This document shows, in pieces, positions 9,037 to 18,263 of a DNA stretch of 64,000 nucleotides (position 1 is the stretch's first letter; every line of letters starts with the position of its first letter). The translations under genes were made by a program, and so were the position numbers. This stretch comes from Bacteroidales bacterium. GTDB lineage: Bacteria > Bacteroidota > Bacteroidia > Bacteroidales > CAIWKO01. Under the pieces are notes generated by a model. That model made no database searches. It worked only from the letters and a program-made list of their open reading frames with translations, and was not told the origin of the DNA. The stretch spans positions 1 through 64,000 of the forward strand of contig JALOBU010000002.1 in NCBI GenBank assembly GCA_023228145.1, written 5' to 3'.

Positions 9037-10305
9037 TTATAGTGTTTTTATCAAAGAAATGTAACCTCCAAGTCCGGCAGAGTTTTTCGGGGACAAATAT
9101 GAGTTGACGTATGAACTCCTGACATCAAAATAAAATCCTTTATTAATCCTTGCCGACACACCAAGCCCGCAATTAAAGCGGCCATGGCCTCCATACTGAA
9201 AATCAGCATAAACCACAACATACGAACTTTTACAAGGCAAATGTACAGCCGGTGTAATTTTAAATAAAGGGCTGTAGCGTAAGAAAAAGTATTGATTATA
9301 GTGGAGGGTAACAGACAATAAATTTCTCAGAAAATATCTCTTATATGTAAAATTGAAACTCATGGGTATCATCTCTGTAAAAGGAGCTGTTGCTTTGGCA
9401 TAAGCATAGTCATTCAGGATGGTATCTAAACCTAAACCTGCCAGTGTTGAGCTGTCAATTACAAAAATATTTTGTATTTCGAAGCCCTCGAACTGTATCA
9501 GTGTATCTTTCGCATAGCTATGAGATTTTCTGTTCCATCTAATAAACCCTAAATTGTTAAGCCTCAATTCAAACACATTGCTCTCGTCCTGATAAAAATA
9601 TCCTGCATCCAGACATATTCCCGAACCATTTTCTGCACCAAATCGTGAATCAAGAGTATCTGAACGTTTCATCTCAAGATACATATCCAGGGTTAATTCT
9701 TCCGCGTTGGGATGAGTGAAAAAATTAGCTTTCGGCAAGCTGAACTGCATCAGGCTTTGCCCGTTGCAATATCCAAGCCCGCCCATAATACGCTGAATAG
9801 CATCCTGCCCTCTCCATGTTTTATAAAAACCTGCTTTCAACTGTTGAAAATTTAAATTTTTATATAAAAAATTCCCCAACGGAACATATTTCCCGGCAAA
9901 GTCCTTATTGCCGTATAACACCAGTTGAAATAAGTATTTATTAAATGTCAATTCGAGAAAATTATGGTTTTCAAAACCGATAAAATAATTAATATCATAT
10001 TTATTTCCAGGAATATTTAAAAATACAGAAGTATTAAACTGATACCCGGAAAGATTATAATTGGTATTCAGAAAGCTTTCTGTGTTTTTTTTCAGGTTAT
10101 CACTTATATATTTGCCTTTATATATTGAACTTACAAAGTGATTTGTTAATCCGGTCGAATTAACATCCAACTGAGAATTCAAAGACAGAAAATATTCCTG
10201 ATGGCTTATATCTTCCGTTATTGGAAACTGCGGGTAAGCATTATAAATATTTCCAAGAAGAAGCAAGCAGAAATAAAACCCGTATTGGTATTTGTGTATT
10301 CTCAT
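9037..10305 (-). CDS. DUF5723-like outer-membrane beta-barrel protein
   Basis: A 422-residue protein with a signal peptide (FYFCLLLLGNIYNAYPQ) and no cytoplasmic features. Alternating hydrophobic strands with many aromatic residues (YFIGFENHNFLELTFNKYLFQLVLYG, the LNNLGFIRWN segment, and a terminal YVNSYLSPKNSAGLGGYISLIKTL) indicate an outer-membrane barrel. The length and the NLGFIRW feature resemble the DUF5723 family of Bacteroidota. The function of that family is unknown. It sits between a large lipoprotein gene (10 bp upstream) and a T9SS propeller gene (2 bp downstream), suggesting a surface assembly encoded together. Confidence 0.6.
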   Translation of the reverse strand: MRIHKYQYGFYFCLLLLGNIYNAYPQFPITEDISHQEYFLSLNSQLDVNSTGLTNHFVSSIYKGKYISDNLKKNTESFLNTNYNLSGYQFNTSVFLNIPGNKYDINYFIGFENHNFLELTFNKYLFQLVLYGNKDFAGKYVPLGNFLYKNLNFQQLKAGFYKTWRGQDAIQRIMGGLGYCNGQSLMQFSLPKANFFTHPNAEELTLDMYLEMKRSDTLDSRFGAENGSGICLDAGYFYQDESNVFELRLNNLGFIRWNRKSHSYAKDTLIQFEGFEIQNIFVIDSSTLAGLGLDTILNDYAYAKATAPFTEMIPMSFNFTYKRYFLRNLLSVTLHYNQYFFLRYSPLFKITPAVHLPCKSSYVVVYADFQYGGHGRFNCGLGVSARINKGFYFDVRSSYVNSYLSPKNSAGLGGYISLIKTL

Positions 10306-10315
10306 GAACTTTCTA

Positions 10316-11896
10316 TTACAACTGTATCAAATAATTAAAATCACCGGTCAATTTTATTTCTGCTTTGTAGTGGCTGTATATTTTTACATGATGGCTTGCA
10401 CCCGCTGTATTGAAATGAGCCTTAATCACAAGTTTTTTTGATGCAAAAAAATTATCAATGCGGCTTTCGGGGACAGGAATGTATATTTCCGTGCGCTTCG
10501 GCGTAACAACCATGTAATTGGCATCCAGAGAAGGTGCATGGATTAATCCTGGAACAAGAACGGAATCTGTTATCTGATTGTTTTCATCAACGAGATAAAA
10601 CTGAACATCAGCAGAAAAAGGGAATCCGTTGTCGGCAATTAGATTTAGTACTCCTGAGGCCGGTTGTCCGGGTTTTTCTCCCATTTCGAGCAAAACGGTA
10701 TCCACAAGCACCAGTTCGTTAGCAATGAGGGAAAAAGGAATTTCCAGATTGATAGATGCATTCAGATAATTATCGTAATAGATAAAATCATTGCCCGCCG
10801 AAATATTTCCTAAGGGGTTGGTAGTAAATTTCATTTTGTAAATTGCCTTATTGGCCATGCTCTCTATCATCTGTTCGATGTTGGAACTGCTCATATCGAA
10901 AAAGTACTTCGAAGGAATCACCGGAGCATAAGGATCATATGTTTCTATTGCCCGGGATATGTTTATTACCTGTCCAATTATCGGATCATTCAGGGTAATT
11001 GCGTTCCCATTATGTGAGTTGTAAGATTCAAAATCTTCAAAAACCACCTGCCCGTCAACGCCAAAACGGTTTTCAATAGTCAGGTTGAATTGAACTGCCT
11101 CAAGGTCAATGATACCACTTTTTATATTGTCAAAGATGTTGGTAATGGTAGCTGTATCGGGGCCGAAAGCATAACTGTTGCTGCCGAAATATCCTTTTGC
11201 GTATTTAACCGTAATATCTTCAAAGCGAACATTGAAGTTAAAAACATCAGAATTATCAAGCACATAGGGATTGCCTTCGGGGTCAAGAACCGCAACCGTA
11301 GTATTTGATAACATATTATAGCTTAAGCCAAAAGGCCCACGTAAATCCAGACTGTAATCCGAGATATCGTATTGTTTTACATAATGAACCGTATTACCTC
11401 CGGAAGCAGCAGGCACAACCTCCGTAACCTGAAAAGGCAGGCCGTTTTTTGTTGCGTAGGGTATTTTGTAGGTAATATAAATCTTTTCTTCAAAAGTGCT
11501 GTATATTTCAAACACAAAAAAACCGGATTTAAAATCCACTCTTAGTAATTCTGCGTCAGGAATATTTAATTTTGTATTTTCAGTGAAATTAAAAAAAGTT
11601 TCGCTGGGTTCTATTTCCAAACCCACAACAGGAGGTAGTAATTTTTGTGATATCGTATCGGGCATTTTTACCAGCGAGTCAATATTGAAATTATAGAAAA
11701 AATAGCGGTAAACCAAGCTCAGCGTATTGTCAGGGTTGATTTGCATCAAAGAATCTGGGAGTATCTTTGTCAAATCCAGTGTTGAATGAATCAAAGGTAT
11801 GTAAATTGCCACATCCCAACTTGAATTAATATCCTTACGGCACGAAAACACGACAATCAATAAGAAAAAAACAGGCAATAGGAGTTTTCGCTTCAT
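10316..11896 (-). CDS. Large lipoprotein of unknown function
   Basis: A 526-residue protein with a lipoprotein signal (LLIVVFSC, lipid-modified Cys19). After the anchor comes a conserved-looking segment (SSWDVAIYIPLIHSTLDLTKILPD), then an all-beta body. I recognise no enzyme or binding motif. Comparable lipoproteins precede DUF5723-type barrels in other Bacteroidota, so a role together with the downstream barrel is plausible but inferred from position only. The gene starts 5 bp after the rarA stop. Confidence 0.6.
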   Translation of the reverse strand: MKRKLLLPVFFLLIVVFSCRKDINSSWDVAIYIPLIHSTLDLTKILPDSLMQINPDNTLSLVYRYFFYNFNIDSLVKMPDTISQKLLPPVVGLEIEPSETFFNFTENTKLNIPDAELLRVDFKSGFFVFEIYSTFEEKIYITYKIPYATKNGLPFQVTEVVPAASGGNTVHYVKQYDISDYSLDLRGPFGLSYNMLSNTTVAVLDPEGNPYVLDNSDVFNFNVRFEDITVKYAKGYFGSNSYAFGPDTATITNIFDNIKSGIIDLEAVQFNLTIENRFGVDGQVVFEDFESYNSHNGNAITLNDPIIGQVINISRAIETYDPYAPVIPSKYFFDMSSSNIEQMIESMANKAIYKMKFTTNPLGNISAGNDFIYYDNYLNASINLEIPFSLIANELVLVDTVLLEMGEKPGQPASGVLNLIADNGFPFSADVQFYLVDENNQITDSVLVPGLIHAPSLDANYMVVTPKRTEIYIPVPESRIDNFFASKKLVIKAHFNTAGASHHVKIYSHYKAEIKLTGDFNYLIQL

Positions 11897-11901
11897 AATA
11901 A

Positions 11902-13176
11902 TTAATAGTTATACTTCTTATTCCATCGTTTTTTTAGGAAATCCCGAATTTCTTTTTCCCTTTTATTTTCCTGTGGCTCGTAAAGTGTAGTGCCTGAAAT
12001 TTTCTCAGGCAGGAATTCCACTTCTGCAAAATTTCCTTCGTAATCATGTGCATACTTATAGCCTTTATGATAACCCAGTTCCTTCATCATGTCGGTAGGT
12101 GCATTCCGGATTGGTAAAGGCACAGGCAAATCACCGGTTTTCTTTATAAGCGAATGAGCCTTGCTGATGGCCATATAAGATGCATTACTTTTTGTTGAAG
12201 TTGCGAGGTATATAGCTGTTTGCGACAATATCAGCTCACATTCGGGGTAGCCCACCAGATGCACTGCCTGAAAACAATTGGTTGCCAATAACAATGCGTT
12301 GGGGTTTGCATTTCCTATATCTTCGGATGCTAATATTACCATACGCCTTGCAATAAATTTGGGATCTTCTCCCCCTTCAACCATACGTGCCAGCCAATAT
12401 ACGGCGGCATTGGGGTCGCTACCCCTCAACGATTTGATAAATGCTGAAATAACATCATAATGCTGCTCCCCCAGTTTGTCATACAATGCGATATTTTGCT
12501 GAATTACATCCAAAACAAGCTTATTGGTAATAATAATTTCATGATTTTTTTCCTGCTCGGCATTGACAACCAGCTCAATAGCATTAAGTAGTTTTCTCGC
12601 ATCGCCTCCCGAAACCCTCAGTAAAGCCTCATTTTCAGTAATTGTAATCACAATGTCATATAACTCCTCAAGCTTCCTTTTCCCTTTATCAAGAATATGG
12701 AGTAATTGTTTTTCGTCCAGATTATTTAAGATATAAACCTGGCAACGCGAAAGCAAGGGAGAAATCACCTCAAAGGAGGGGTTTTCGGTAGTGGCGCCTA
12801 TAAGTGTGATTATGCCTTTTTCGACCGCTCCCAGTAATGAATCCTGCTGAGCTTTATTAAAACGATGTATTTCATCAATAAACAATATCGATTTCTCGGT
12901 CTTTTCTGCTGCTTTTTCAATCACATTCCTGACTTCCTTAACACCTGAATTAACAGCACTCAGGGTATGGAAGGGGCATTGAAGCTGTTTGGAAATAATA
13001 AATGCTAAGGTAGTTTTTCCAACTCCCGGAGGCCCCCATAAAATCATGGAAGGAATGTTACCAGACAATAGAGCTTTCCGCAATATAGCGTCAGCTCCAG
13101 TCAGGTGTTGCTGTCCAATATAATCATCAAGTGTTGACGGGCGCAAAAGTTCGGCTAAAGGAGCAGATTTATTCAT
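11902..13176 (-). CDS. rarA: Replication-associated recombination protein A (AAA+ ATPase)
   Basis: A 424-residue protein, the usual RarA/MgsA/WRNIP1 length. It begins with APLAELLRPSTLDDYIGQ, has Walker A GPPGVGKT (48-55), Walker B with DEIH (101-104), sensor 1 (GATTENPSFE) and sensor 2 (SGGDARKLLN), then the MgsA C-terminal tetramerisation domain (RGSDPNAAVYWLARM). RarA is a clamp-loader-related ATPase acting at stalled replication forks and interacting with SSB. It is the first gene of a tightly spaced minus-strand run that continues into surface-protein genes with no clear functional tie. An inverted repeat lies upstream between it and the T9SS gene at 13283. Confidence 0.95.
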   Translation of the reverse strand: MNKSAPLAELLRPSTLDDYIGQQHLTGADAILRKALLSGNIPSMILWGPPGVGKTTLAFIISKQLQCPFHTLSAVNSGVKEVRNVIEKAAEKTEKSILFIDEIHRFNKAQQDSLLGAVEKGIITLIGATTENPSFEVISPLLSRCQVYILNNLDEKQLLHILDKGKRKLEELYDIVITITENEALLRVSGGDARKLLNAIELVVNAEQEKNHEIIITNKLVLDVIQQNIALYDKLGEQHYDVISAFIKSLRGSDPNAAVYWLARMVEGGEDPKFIARRMVILASEDIGNANPNALLLATNCFQAVHLVGYPECELILSQTAIYLATSTKSNASYMAISKAHSLIKKTGDLPVPLPIRNAPTDMMKELGYHKGYKYAHDYEGNFAEVEFLPEKISGTTLYEPQENKREKEIRDFLKKRWNKKYNY

Positions 13177-13230
13177 TATTTAAATAAAACACGAAAATAA
13201 CAAAAACATGATGAAATCCATGTTTTTAAA

Positions 13231-13267
13231 GCAAAAAAAAAGCTGCAGAATCATGCAGCTTTTTTTT
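13231..13267. terminator. Intrinsic hairpin terminator of the 13283-14287 gene
   Basis: AGCTGCA (13241-13247) pairs with TGCAGCT (13254-13260) around a six-base loop. An A-run lies before it and a T-run after it. It lies directly downstream of the minus-strand gene ending at 13283 and could work in either direction. Confidence 0.75.
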
Positions 13268-13282
13268 AAATAAAAAATACTA

Positions 13283-14287
13283 TTAGATAATGGTAATTTT
13301 TTTAGTAATAGTATTATTACCATTAATTATCCTTACAAAATAATTCCCTTCATTATAATCACTAACATTAATAGTTTTAACATTTTTGTATGAACCAACC
13401 ATTTGACCAAAAACATTAAAAATATCAACGTCTGTAAAATCATTCAGGTAAATAAAATCATGAACAGGGTTTGGATAAATTGAAATTTCAGATATTGAAT
13501 TGTCTTGTATGCCTGCAGAACCGTTCATCCAAACAATGGCGTTATGAATTGCAACCCAGCAATCTCCCCCGAGTGTGATTGTGCCGTCTGGCTCAACCGG
13601 TAAAAGATTAAAACTTACTACATTTGGTTTTGCCGCAATGGCAATTGTGCCATCATCCCAATCAACAATCTCATCTGCACCAGTTGCTAAACTTGGGTCT
13701 TGGGTATCAAAATTTTGTGTCATAGAGCTAACTCCAACCATAATAGGATGTGCGGGTGCAATAACGGTACCCATGGCTGTTGCTGCCCATGAATCGGTTG
13801 TTGTTGAGCCAAAAGCGGAATAATTACCTGTAATGTAACTTCCTGCAAGCCCCCATTCGTCATAACTTTTCACATACTGGCATTCAATAACTTTCCCACC
13901 ACCAGCAACATAAGAACCCAGTACATCTCCTGCTGCTGTTCTTGTCGTTCCAGCTGTTTCCCACTTCACATCATTATATATGAAACAAACATCGTAGGAA
14001 GAAATAGTTCCTAATGCTAATGAAGCAACACTTGCAAAAGGAATAGCTGTAACAGTAATGTCTGAAAATCCAGATAAGAACGACACAATTGCATCTGTGC
14101 TGGTTGTTGAATCCGGACTTAAGATAGCAACAGTAATGTTTTTGCCGGCTTTTAATCCCAAAGAATAATCAATGTTTGCAATTTGCGACTTCGATGTTGA
14201 GGCCACATAATTTGGACCTACCTTTTGCTGAGCACTAACAAATCCAAAGATTATAATACCCAAAGTAAATAGTGTAATTTTTTTCAT
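13283..14287 (-). CDS. Secreted protein with T9SS type A domain, ThuA/DUF4350-like fold
   Basis: A 334-residue protein with a signal peptide (LFTLGIIIFGFVSAQ). Residues ~50-250 look like an alpha/beta Rossmann-type module: VAILSPDSTTSTDAIVSFLSG, SYDVCFIYNDVKWE, GDVLGSYVAGGGKVIECQY. This order resembles glutamine-amidotransferase-like (ThuA/DUF4350) domains, in which a strand is followed by a 'put in a vertical bar/gap' loop. No catalytic Cys/His triad was identified. The C-terminus (~262-334, IYPNPVHDFIYLN, NEGNYFVRI, ITKKITII) is a T9SS sorting domain. It is monocistronic: own promoter element at 14315-14322 and a terminator below. Confidence 0.65.
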   Translation of the reverse strand: MKKITLFTLGIIIFGFVSAQQKVGPNYVASTSKSQIANIDYSLGLKAGKNITVAILSPDSTTSTDAIVSFLSGFSDITVTAIPFASVASLALGTISSYDVCFIYNDVKWETAGTTRTAAGDVLGSYVAGGGKVIECQYVKSYDEWGLAGSYITGNYSAFGSTTTDSWAATAMGTVIAPAHPIMVGVSSMTQNFDTQDPSLATGADEIVDWDDGTIAIAAKPNVVSFNLLPVEPDGTITLGGDCWVAIHNAIVWMNGSAGIQDNSISEISIYPNPVHDFIYLNDFTDVDIFNVFGQMVGSYKNVKTINVSDYNEGNYFVRIINGNNTITKKITII

Positions 14288-14314
14288 GTTTAAATAATTT
14301 TAGTTAATAATACA

Positions 14315-14322
14315 CAAATATA
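14315..14322 (-). promoter_or_regulatory. Bacteroidota -7 element for the 13283-14287 gene
   Basis: TATATTTG on the minus strand, matching TAnnTTTG, about 27 bases before the start codon. No clear -33 TTTG. Confidence 0.45.
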
Positions 14323-14413
14323 TGATTTAATTCTTTTAAAATAATTTTTTTAAGTAATGTTTGGTTAATAAGCTAGTTTATTAATTGATAATCAACTGTA
14401 TATTATTACATTT

Positions 14414-15289
14414 TTAGTAAATGATTTTTAATGATGCTGACAATGCTTTCACTTCTAAACACTTCCCCAAATCTATTTCATCACCATCAATGTGCGCTAT
14501 GTTATTTCTGTGCTGAATTACTTTAATTTCTTTGGCTTTAATTATTTTCACAAAAGGGGTTTTATGCAGCCAACCGCCGAAGAAAAAAGGCAAAAGAAAA
14601 GGCGCATAAAAAATTCTTGGTTTTCGCACCATGCATAAATCAATAAATCCATCATCAATAATGGCTGTTGGAGCAATCTTGGCATTGAAGCCAAATTGGT
14701 TGGAGTTTGCAAAACTCAGCATGAAAGCACTTTTTTTAATCACATTGCCGTTTGCATATATTTTGAATCGTTTGGGCCAGTATGTAATGTATTCAAGGAA
14801 AGCAATTTTTGCATAAGGCCAGAAACCTCTTTTTTCAGATTTAGAAAAGCGTTCAGCAACATAAGCATCAAATCCAACCCCGGCTATGCTCACAAATAAA
14901 TGCCCATTTATATTTCCTGTATCAATTTTTTTAATTTTAAACCTTATAATTTTCTCCAGCGCTTTTTTGGAATTCAGCGAAATTCCTAAAAAATGAGCCA
15001 GCCCGTTGCCAGAACCGGCAGGGATAATCCCCAAAGCAGTTTCAGAATAAATCAGCCCTCTTGCAACTTCATTTATGGAACCATCCCCGCCAACGGCAAC
15101 CACTGCGTCAAAGTTTTTTTCTACTGCTTCTCTGCTTAACTCAACAGCATGTTCAGGGGCTTTGGTATAACAAATTTCATAATCAAAATCAGATGTGTCC
15201 AAACATTTCCGTATCAGTTTTTCAATTTTCTTTTGTTTTCCAATACCTGATTTCGGATTAATAATAAAGCGTATTTTCTTATTCTTCAT
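14414..15289 (-). CDS. Diacylglycerol/lipid kinase family protein (YegS/DgkB-like)
   Basis: A 291-residue protein, normal length for the family. INPKSGIGKQKKIEKLI is near the N-terminus. The diacylglycerol-kinase catalytic signature follows: VGGDGSINEVARGL, then GIIPAGSGNGLAHFLGI. Later features are SIAGVGFDAYVA, the ANSNQFGFNAKIAP loop and IDGDEIDLGKCLEV. It should phosphorylate a lipid alcohol such as diacylglycerol at the inner face of the inner membrane using ATP. Its first codons overlap the end of the LTA-synthase-like gene by 11 bp, so the two are translationally linked. This pairing fits recycling of the diacylglycerol released by the transferase (inference). Confidence 0.85.
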   Translation of the reverse strand: MKNKKIRFIINPKSGIGKQKKIEKLIRKCLDTSDFDYEICYTKAPEHAVELSREAVEKNFDAVVAVGGDGSINEVARGLIYSETALGIIPAGSGNGLAHFLGISLNSKKALEKIIRFKIKKIDTGNINGHLFVSIAGVGFDAYVAERFSKSEKRGFWPYAKIAFLEYITYWPKRFKIYANGNVIKKSAFMLSFANSNQFGFNAKIAPTAIIDDGFIDLCMVRKPRIFYAPFLLPFFFGGWLHKTPFVKIIKAKEIKVIQHRNNIAHIDGDEIDLGKCLEVKALSASLKIIY

Positions 15290-17213
15290 CCGTTTCGGTA
15301 AATTTGTTTTTTAACATTCTGTTATTATAAACCTGAATAAACGCTTTAATAAATTTTTCAGATTCAATATATTTTCTAGGGGTTTCGCTTATGATATTTT
15401 TTGTGAGCATTTTATCATTTTGAAAATCGTAGCATGATATACTTTTCTCTCCATCAAACTGAAGCAAAATGCTATCGTTTATCAACTGATAAGAATTATT
15501 AAGATAATTAAGAGAAAAATGATGTGCTGTACTATCAAATACGCTGCTTCCAAAAGCGGCATATTTTCCTTCATAATTCAACAAGTGAAGCACAGAAGGT
15601 AATATATCAATCTGCTGGCATACATTATATTTAATGCCTTTGAGGTTATTGCCAGGCAAATAAAATATAAGTGGAACGGCAAAGGTGCCTGCATCATTTT
15701 TATAATATGGCTCTTCAGCAAGGGAGCTATGATCGGCGGTGATTACAAATAAAGTATTACTGTACCAGTCCATTTCGGAACATCTTTTAAAAAACATCCT
15801 CAAAGAATAATCGGCATAACCGATACTTTCATGTATTTCAAGGGTGCCTTTGGGGAATTTATTTTTATATCTTGGGGGAATCAAGTATGGATGATGTGAC
15901 GACAGAGTAAATATTGAAGAAACAAAAGGCTGTGACAACTTATTAAGCTCAAGGGACGCAAATTGTAAAAACTCCTCATCATAAATACCCCATTTACCAT
16001 CGTAATCCTTATCATTATTGTATTCATCTTTTCCAAAATAATGCTCAAAACCTGCCAGTTTTGCGTAAGCATCAAAATTCAATGTTCCATTCTTCCCGCC
16101 ATGGAAAAAAGCTGAAGAATATGCATGTTTCTTTAATAAAATTGGCAACGAGTTTATCTTATTGCCTGAAAAAACAGATGTCAGGTAAGCATTATTCATT
16201 AATGAAGGAATACCGGAAAGAATTGCAGGGATTGCCTCTATGGAACGTTTGCTGTTTGCAAAAGCATTTGCAAAACATAAACTTTGGGAGATGAGTGAGT
16301 CAATAAACGGAGTGTAAGAGGTTTGTTTCGGTATTAAAGTATCTTGATTTAATGCGCCGATATATTCTTTTGATAAACTTTCAACAATAATAAATACCAC
16401 ATTGTAATTTTTAAAAGATTCTCCGTTTTTTCTGATTTTTAATTTTACAGGATTGAATATCTCTTTGCATTGCTCTGGCAAAAAAAAATCTTTAACTGTA
16501 ATACTCGATTTATTGAATGTTGTTATTATGGAAAATGGTGTATTGATTATCAAAGGAACATTTCTTGCAGACGAATGTTCGGCAGCGTTGACAATACTTA
16601 TCGGTCTTAATTGAAACCCGCCCCTGAATAAAACAAACGACAATCCTACTATAAGTACAAACCAAATGCTTTGTAAAAAATAAAATTTTAATTTACTGTA
16701 CATAGGTGGTTTTTCCACATGAGTTCTTTTAAACAAAAACACCATAAGAAAAATCAAGAAAAAAAGCACAGGTAAAATGTACCAATAATCCGCAACGTAA
16801 CTCCAGAAAAGGGTTTTTAAATCATCGCCAATCAGCACGGATTGTAATATATCGTATGTGGTGCGCCTGAAAATAAATTTAAAGTAAAAAAAATCAATAC
16901 AATTTAAAGTTAAAGCAACAGAATTTGTTATATAGAAAAATATTTCGAAAAACCTCTGATATGTTTTTTTATACCTGAAAGAAAAGGGAATTGTTTGCGA
17001 AATAATATACAGTGAATTAATAAAAACAATTGCAGAAATATCAAAACGTAAGCCATACAATAGGATTAACCAAAATTCCGCAATATTAAGCTCTGAAAAA
17101 TAATCAATATTAAATAAATAAAATAATATTCTGGTAAAAGTGAACAATAATAATAGTATCCCCACCCTTTTTAATAAAACAAAATAAATATTTTCGGAAG
17201 TTTTGTAATTCAT
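15279..17213 (-). CDS. LTA-synthase-family (sulfatase-fold) membrane phosphoglycerol/phosphoethanolamine transferase
   Basis: A 644-residue protein with about five N-terminal membrane helices (to ~residue 225) and an exported sulfatase-fold domain (~270-580). Metal-site and catalytic features are E278 (VVFIIVES), S324 in NSKRSIEAIPAIL where LtaS enzymes have the Thr nucleophile, FHGGKNGTLNFDAYAKLAGF, and D494-H495 (TADHSS). This is the LtaS/OpgB-like arrangement, which moves glycerol-phosphate or a similar headgroup from a phospholipid to an acceptor. In Gram-negative Bacteroidota the acceptor is unknown. It overlaps the downstream lipid kinase by 11 bp and follows three DUF5011 lipoprotein genes. 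Confidence 0.8.
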   Translation of the reverse strand: MNYKTSENIYFVLLKRVGILLLLFTFTRILFYLFNIDYFSELNIAEFWLILLYGLRFDISAIVFINSLYIISQTIPFSFRYKKTYQRFFEIFFYITNSVALTLNCIDFFYFKFIFRRTTYDILQSVLIGDDLKTLFWSYVADYWYILPVLFFLIFLMVFLFKRTHVEKPPMYSKLKFYFLQSIWFVLIVGLSFVLFRGGFQLRPISIVNAAEHSSARNVPLIINTPFSIITTFNKSSITVKDFFLPEQCKEIFNPVKLKIRKNGESFKNYNVVFIIVESLSKEYIGALNQDTLIPKQTSYTPFIDSLISQSLCFANAFANSKRSIEAIPAILSGIPSLMNNAYLTSVFSGNKINSLPILLKKHAYSSAFFHGGKNGTLNFDAYAKLAGFEHYFGKDEYNNDKDYDGKWGIYDEEFLQFASLELNKLSQPFVSSIFTLSSHHPYLIPPRYKNKFPKGTLEIHESIGYADYSLRMFFKRCSEMDWYSNTLFVITADHSSLAEEPYYKNDAGTFAVPLIFYLPGNNLKGIKYNVCQQIDILPSVLHLLNYEGKYAAFGSSVFDSTAHHFSLNYLNNSYQLINDSILLQFDGEKSISCYDFQNDKMLTKNIISETPRKYIESEKFIKAFIQVYNNRMLKNKFTETDEE

Positions 17214-17253
17214 TACTCCAATATAAAAAATAAGCTACAAAATTATTCAGGTT

Positions 17254-17571
17254 TTAATAAATCATCACTGTAACTTTTCTCCGCACTTCTTCGGCTTTAT
17301 TACCTGCATTATCGGTAACATTATATGTTACATAGTAAGTGCCAAGTATGTTTACATTTACCGGGTTCACAACAATAATATCAGATGTAATATCTCCGTC
17401 AGTTTCATCAAAAGCTGTTGCCCCAGCATCAACATAAACGGAATCTCTCTGAGTAGTCACCTGAGAAGGCCCAATGAGGGAGATAACCGGAGGTGTTATG
17501 TCGTTACTGCTTTCTTTGCACGATGACAAAACAAAGAACAATAAAATAATGGGGGTTGTTTTTGTTTTCAT
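17254..17571 (-). CDS. Small DUF5011 lipoprotein
   Basis: A 105-residue lipoprotein (FFVLSSC, Cys18) with a single DUF5011/HYR-like Ig domain: PPVISLIGPSQVTTQRDSVYVDAGATAFDETDGDIT, then GTYYVTYNVTDNAGNKAEEVRRKVTV. It is the shortest of four related lipoproteins on this strand and lacks the C-terminal domain (~110 residues) that the other three carry. Either a truncation product or a simpler paralogue. 10 bp from the upstream paralogue and 40 bp from the downstream transferase gene. Confidence 0.75.
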   Translation of the reverse strand: MKTKTTPIILLFFVLSSCKESSNDITPPVISLIGPSQVTTQRDSVYVDAGATAFDETDGDITSDIIVVNPVNVNILGTYYVTYNVTDNAGNKAEEVRRKVTVMIY

Positions 17572-17581
17572 CCTGTATGTT

Positions 17582-18229
17582 TTAATTTACATTAGTATAA
17601 ACAGTATTTCCACTGATTATATTTCCCGAAACAGAGTCGGTAAAATTTATTTCAAAGACGTTATTTCCATCAATATTTTTAATTAATCCATTTCCTTCAA
17701 ATTTGTGAAATACCATTGGGGTTCCTGCTAAAGTAATTTGGGCGGGAACAAAAACAGAATCCTGCCTAATATCGGCATAAACGGAAGCATTCTGATATGC
17801 AGCAAAACCGCTAAGCCAGATTCTGTAATTCAGAGTATTCGATACAACTAAGTCGGCAGAAAAATCAGTTGTGTCAATATTTATAATAGTTTTTGCCTGA
17901 TACGCTCCTTCATAGATACCCGCCTGATTTCTGACAATAACAGTCCTGAATGCCACTGTTGTATTTTCTGAAGCATCAGAAGCAGAATAATAAATTATAT
18001 AGGTTCCGGCAAAATCCGTATCCACTTCTCCGGATATTTCAACAGAAATAACACCTTCTGTTTCATCGTATGCTTCAGCGCCAGGGTCATTAAATGGTGA
18101 ATTCAAAATAATTTCAAAAACAGCATCACCGTTTAATGTAATCACAGGAAAATCATTATCTTTTTTGGAACATGATGTTAATGTCCAGATTAAAACACTC
18201 AAAAAAAACAAAGTCGGATTTCTGAACAT
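17582..18229 (-). CDS. DUF5011 lipoprotein
   Basis: A 215-residue lipoprotein (WTLTSC, Cys20). Residues ~28-100 form a DUF5011 Ig-like domain (FPVITLNGDAVFEIILNSPFNDPGAEAYDETEG, GTYIIYYSASDASENTTV). It is followed by a second beta domain (IYEGAYQAKTIIN, YRIWLSGFAAYQNASVYADI) ending without a sorting signal, shared with the genes at 18264 and 19041. Surface-anchored ligand binding or adhesion is plausible but not shown. Confidence 0.75.
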   Translation of the reverse strand: MFRNPTLFFLSVLIWTLTSCSKKDNDFPVITLNGDAVFEIILNSPFNDPGAEAYDETEGVISVEISGEVDTDFAGTYIIYYSASDASENTTVAFRTVIVRNQAGIYEGAYQAKTIINIDTTDFSADLVVSNTLNYRIWLSGFAAYQNASVYADIRQDSVFVPAQITLAGTPMVFHKFEGNGLIKNIDGNNVFEINFTDSVSGNIISGNTVYTNVN

Positions 18230-18263
18230 ACAATTTGATAAATAATTATTTTCTCAATACATA

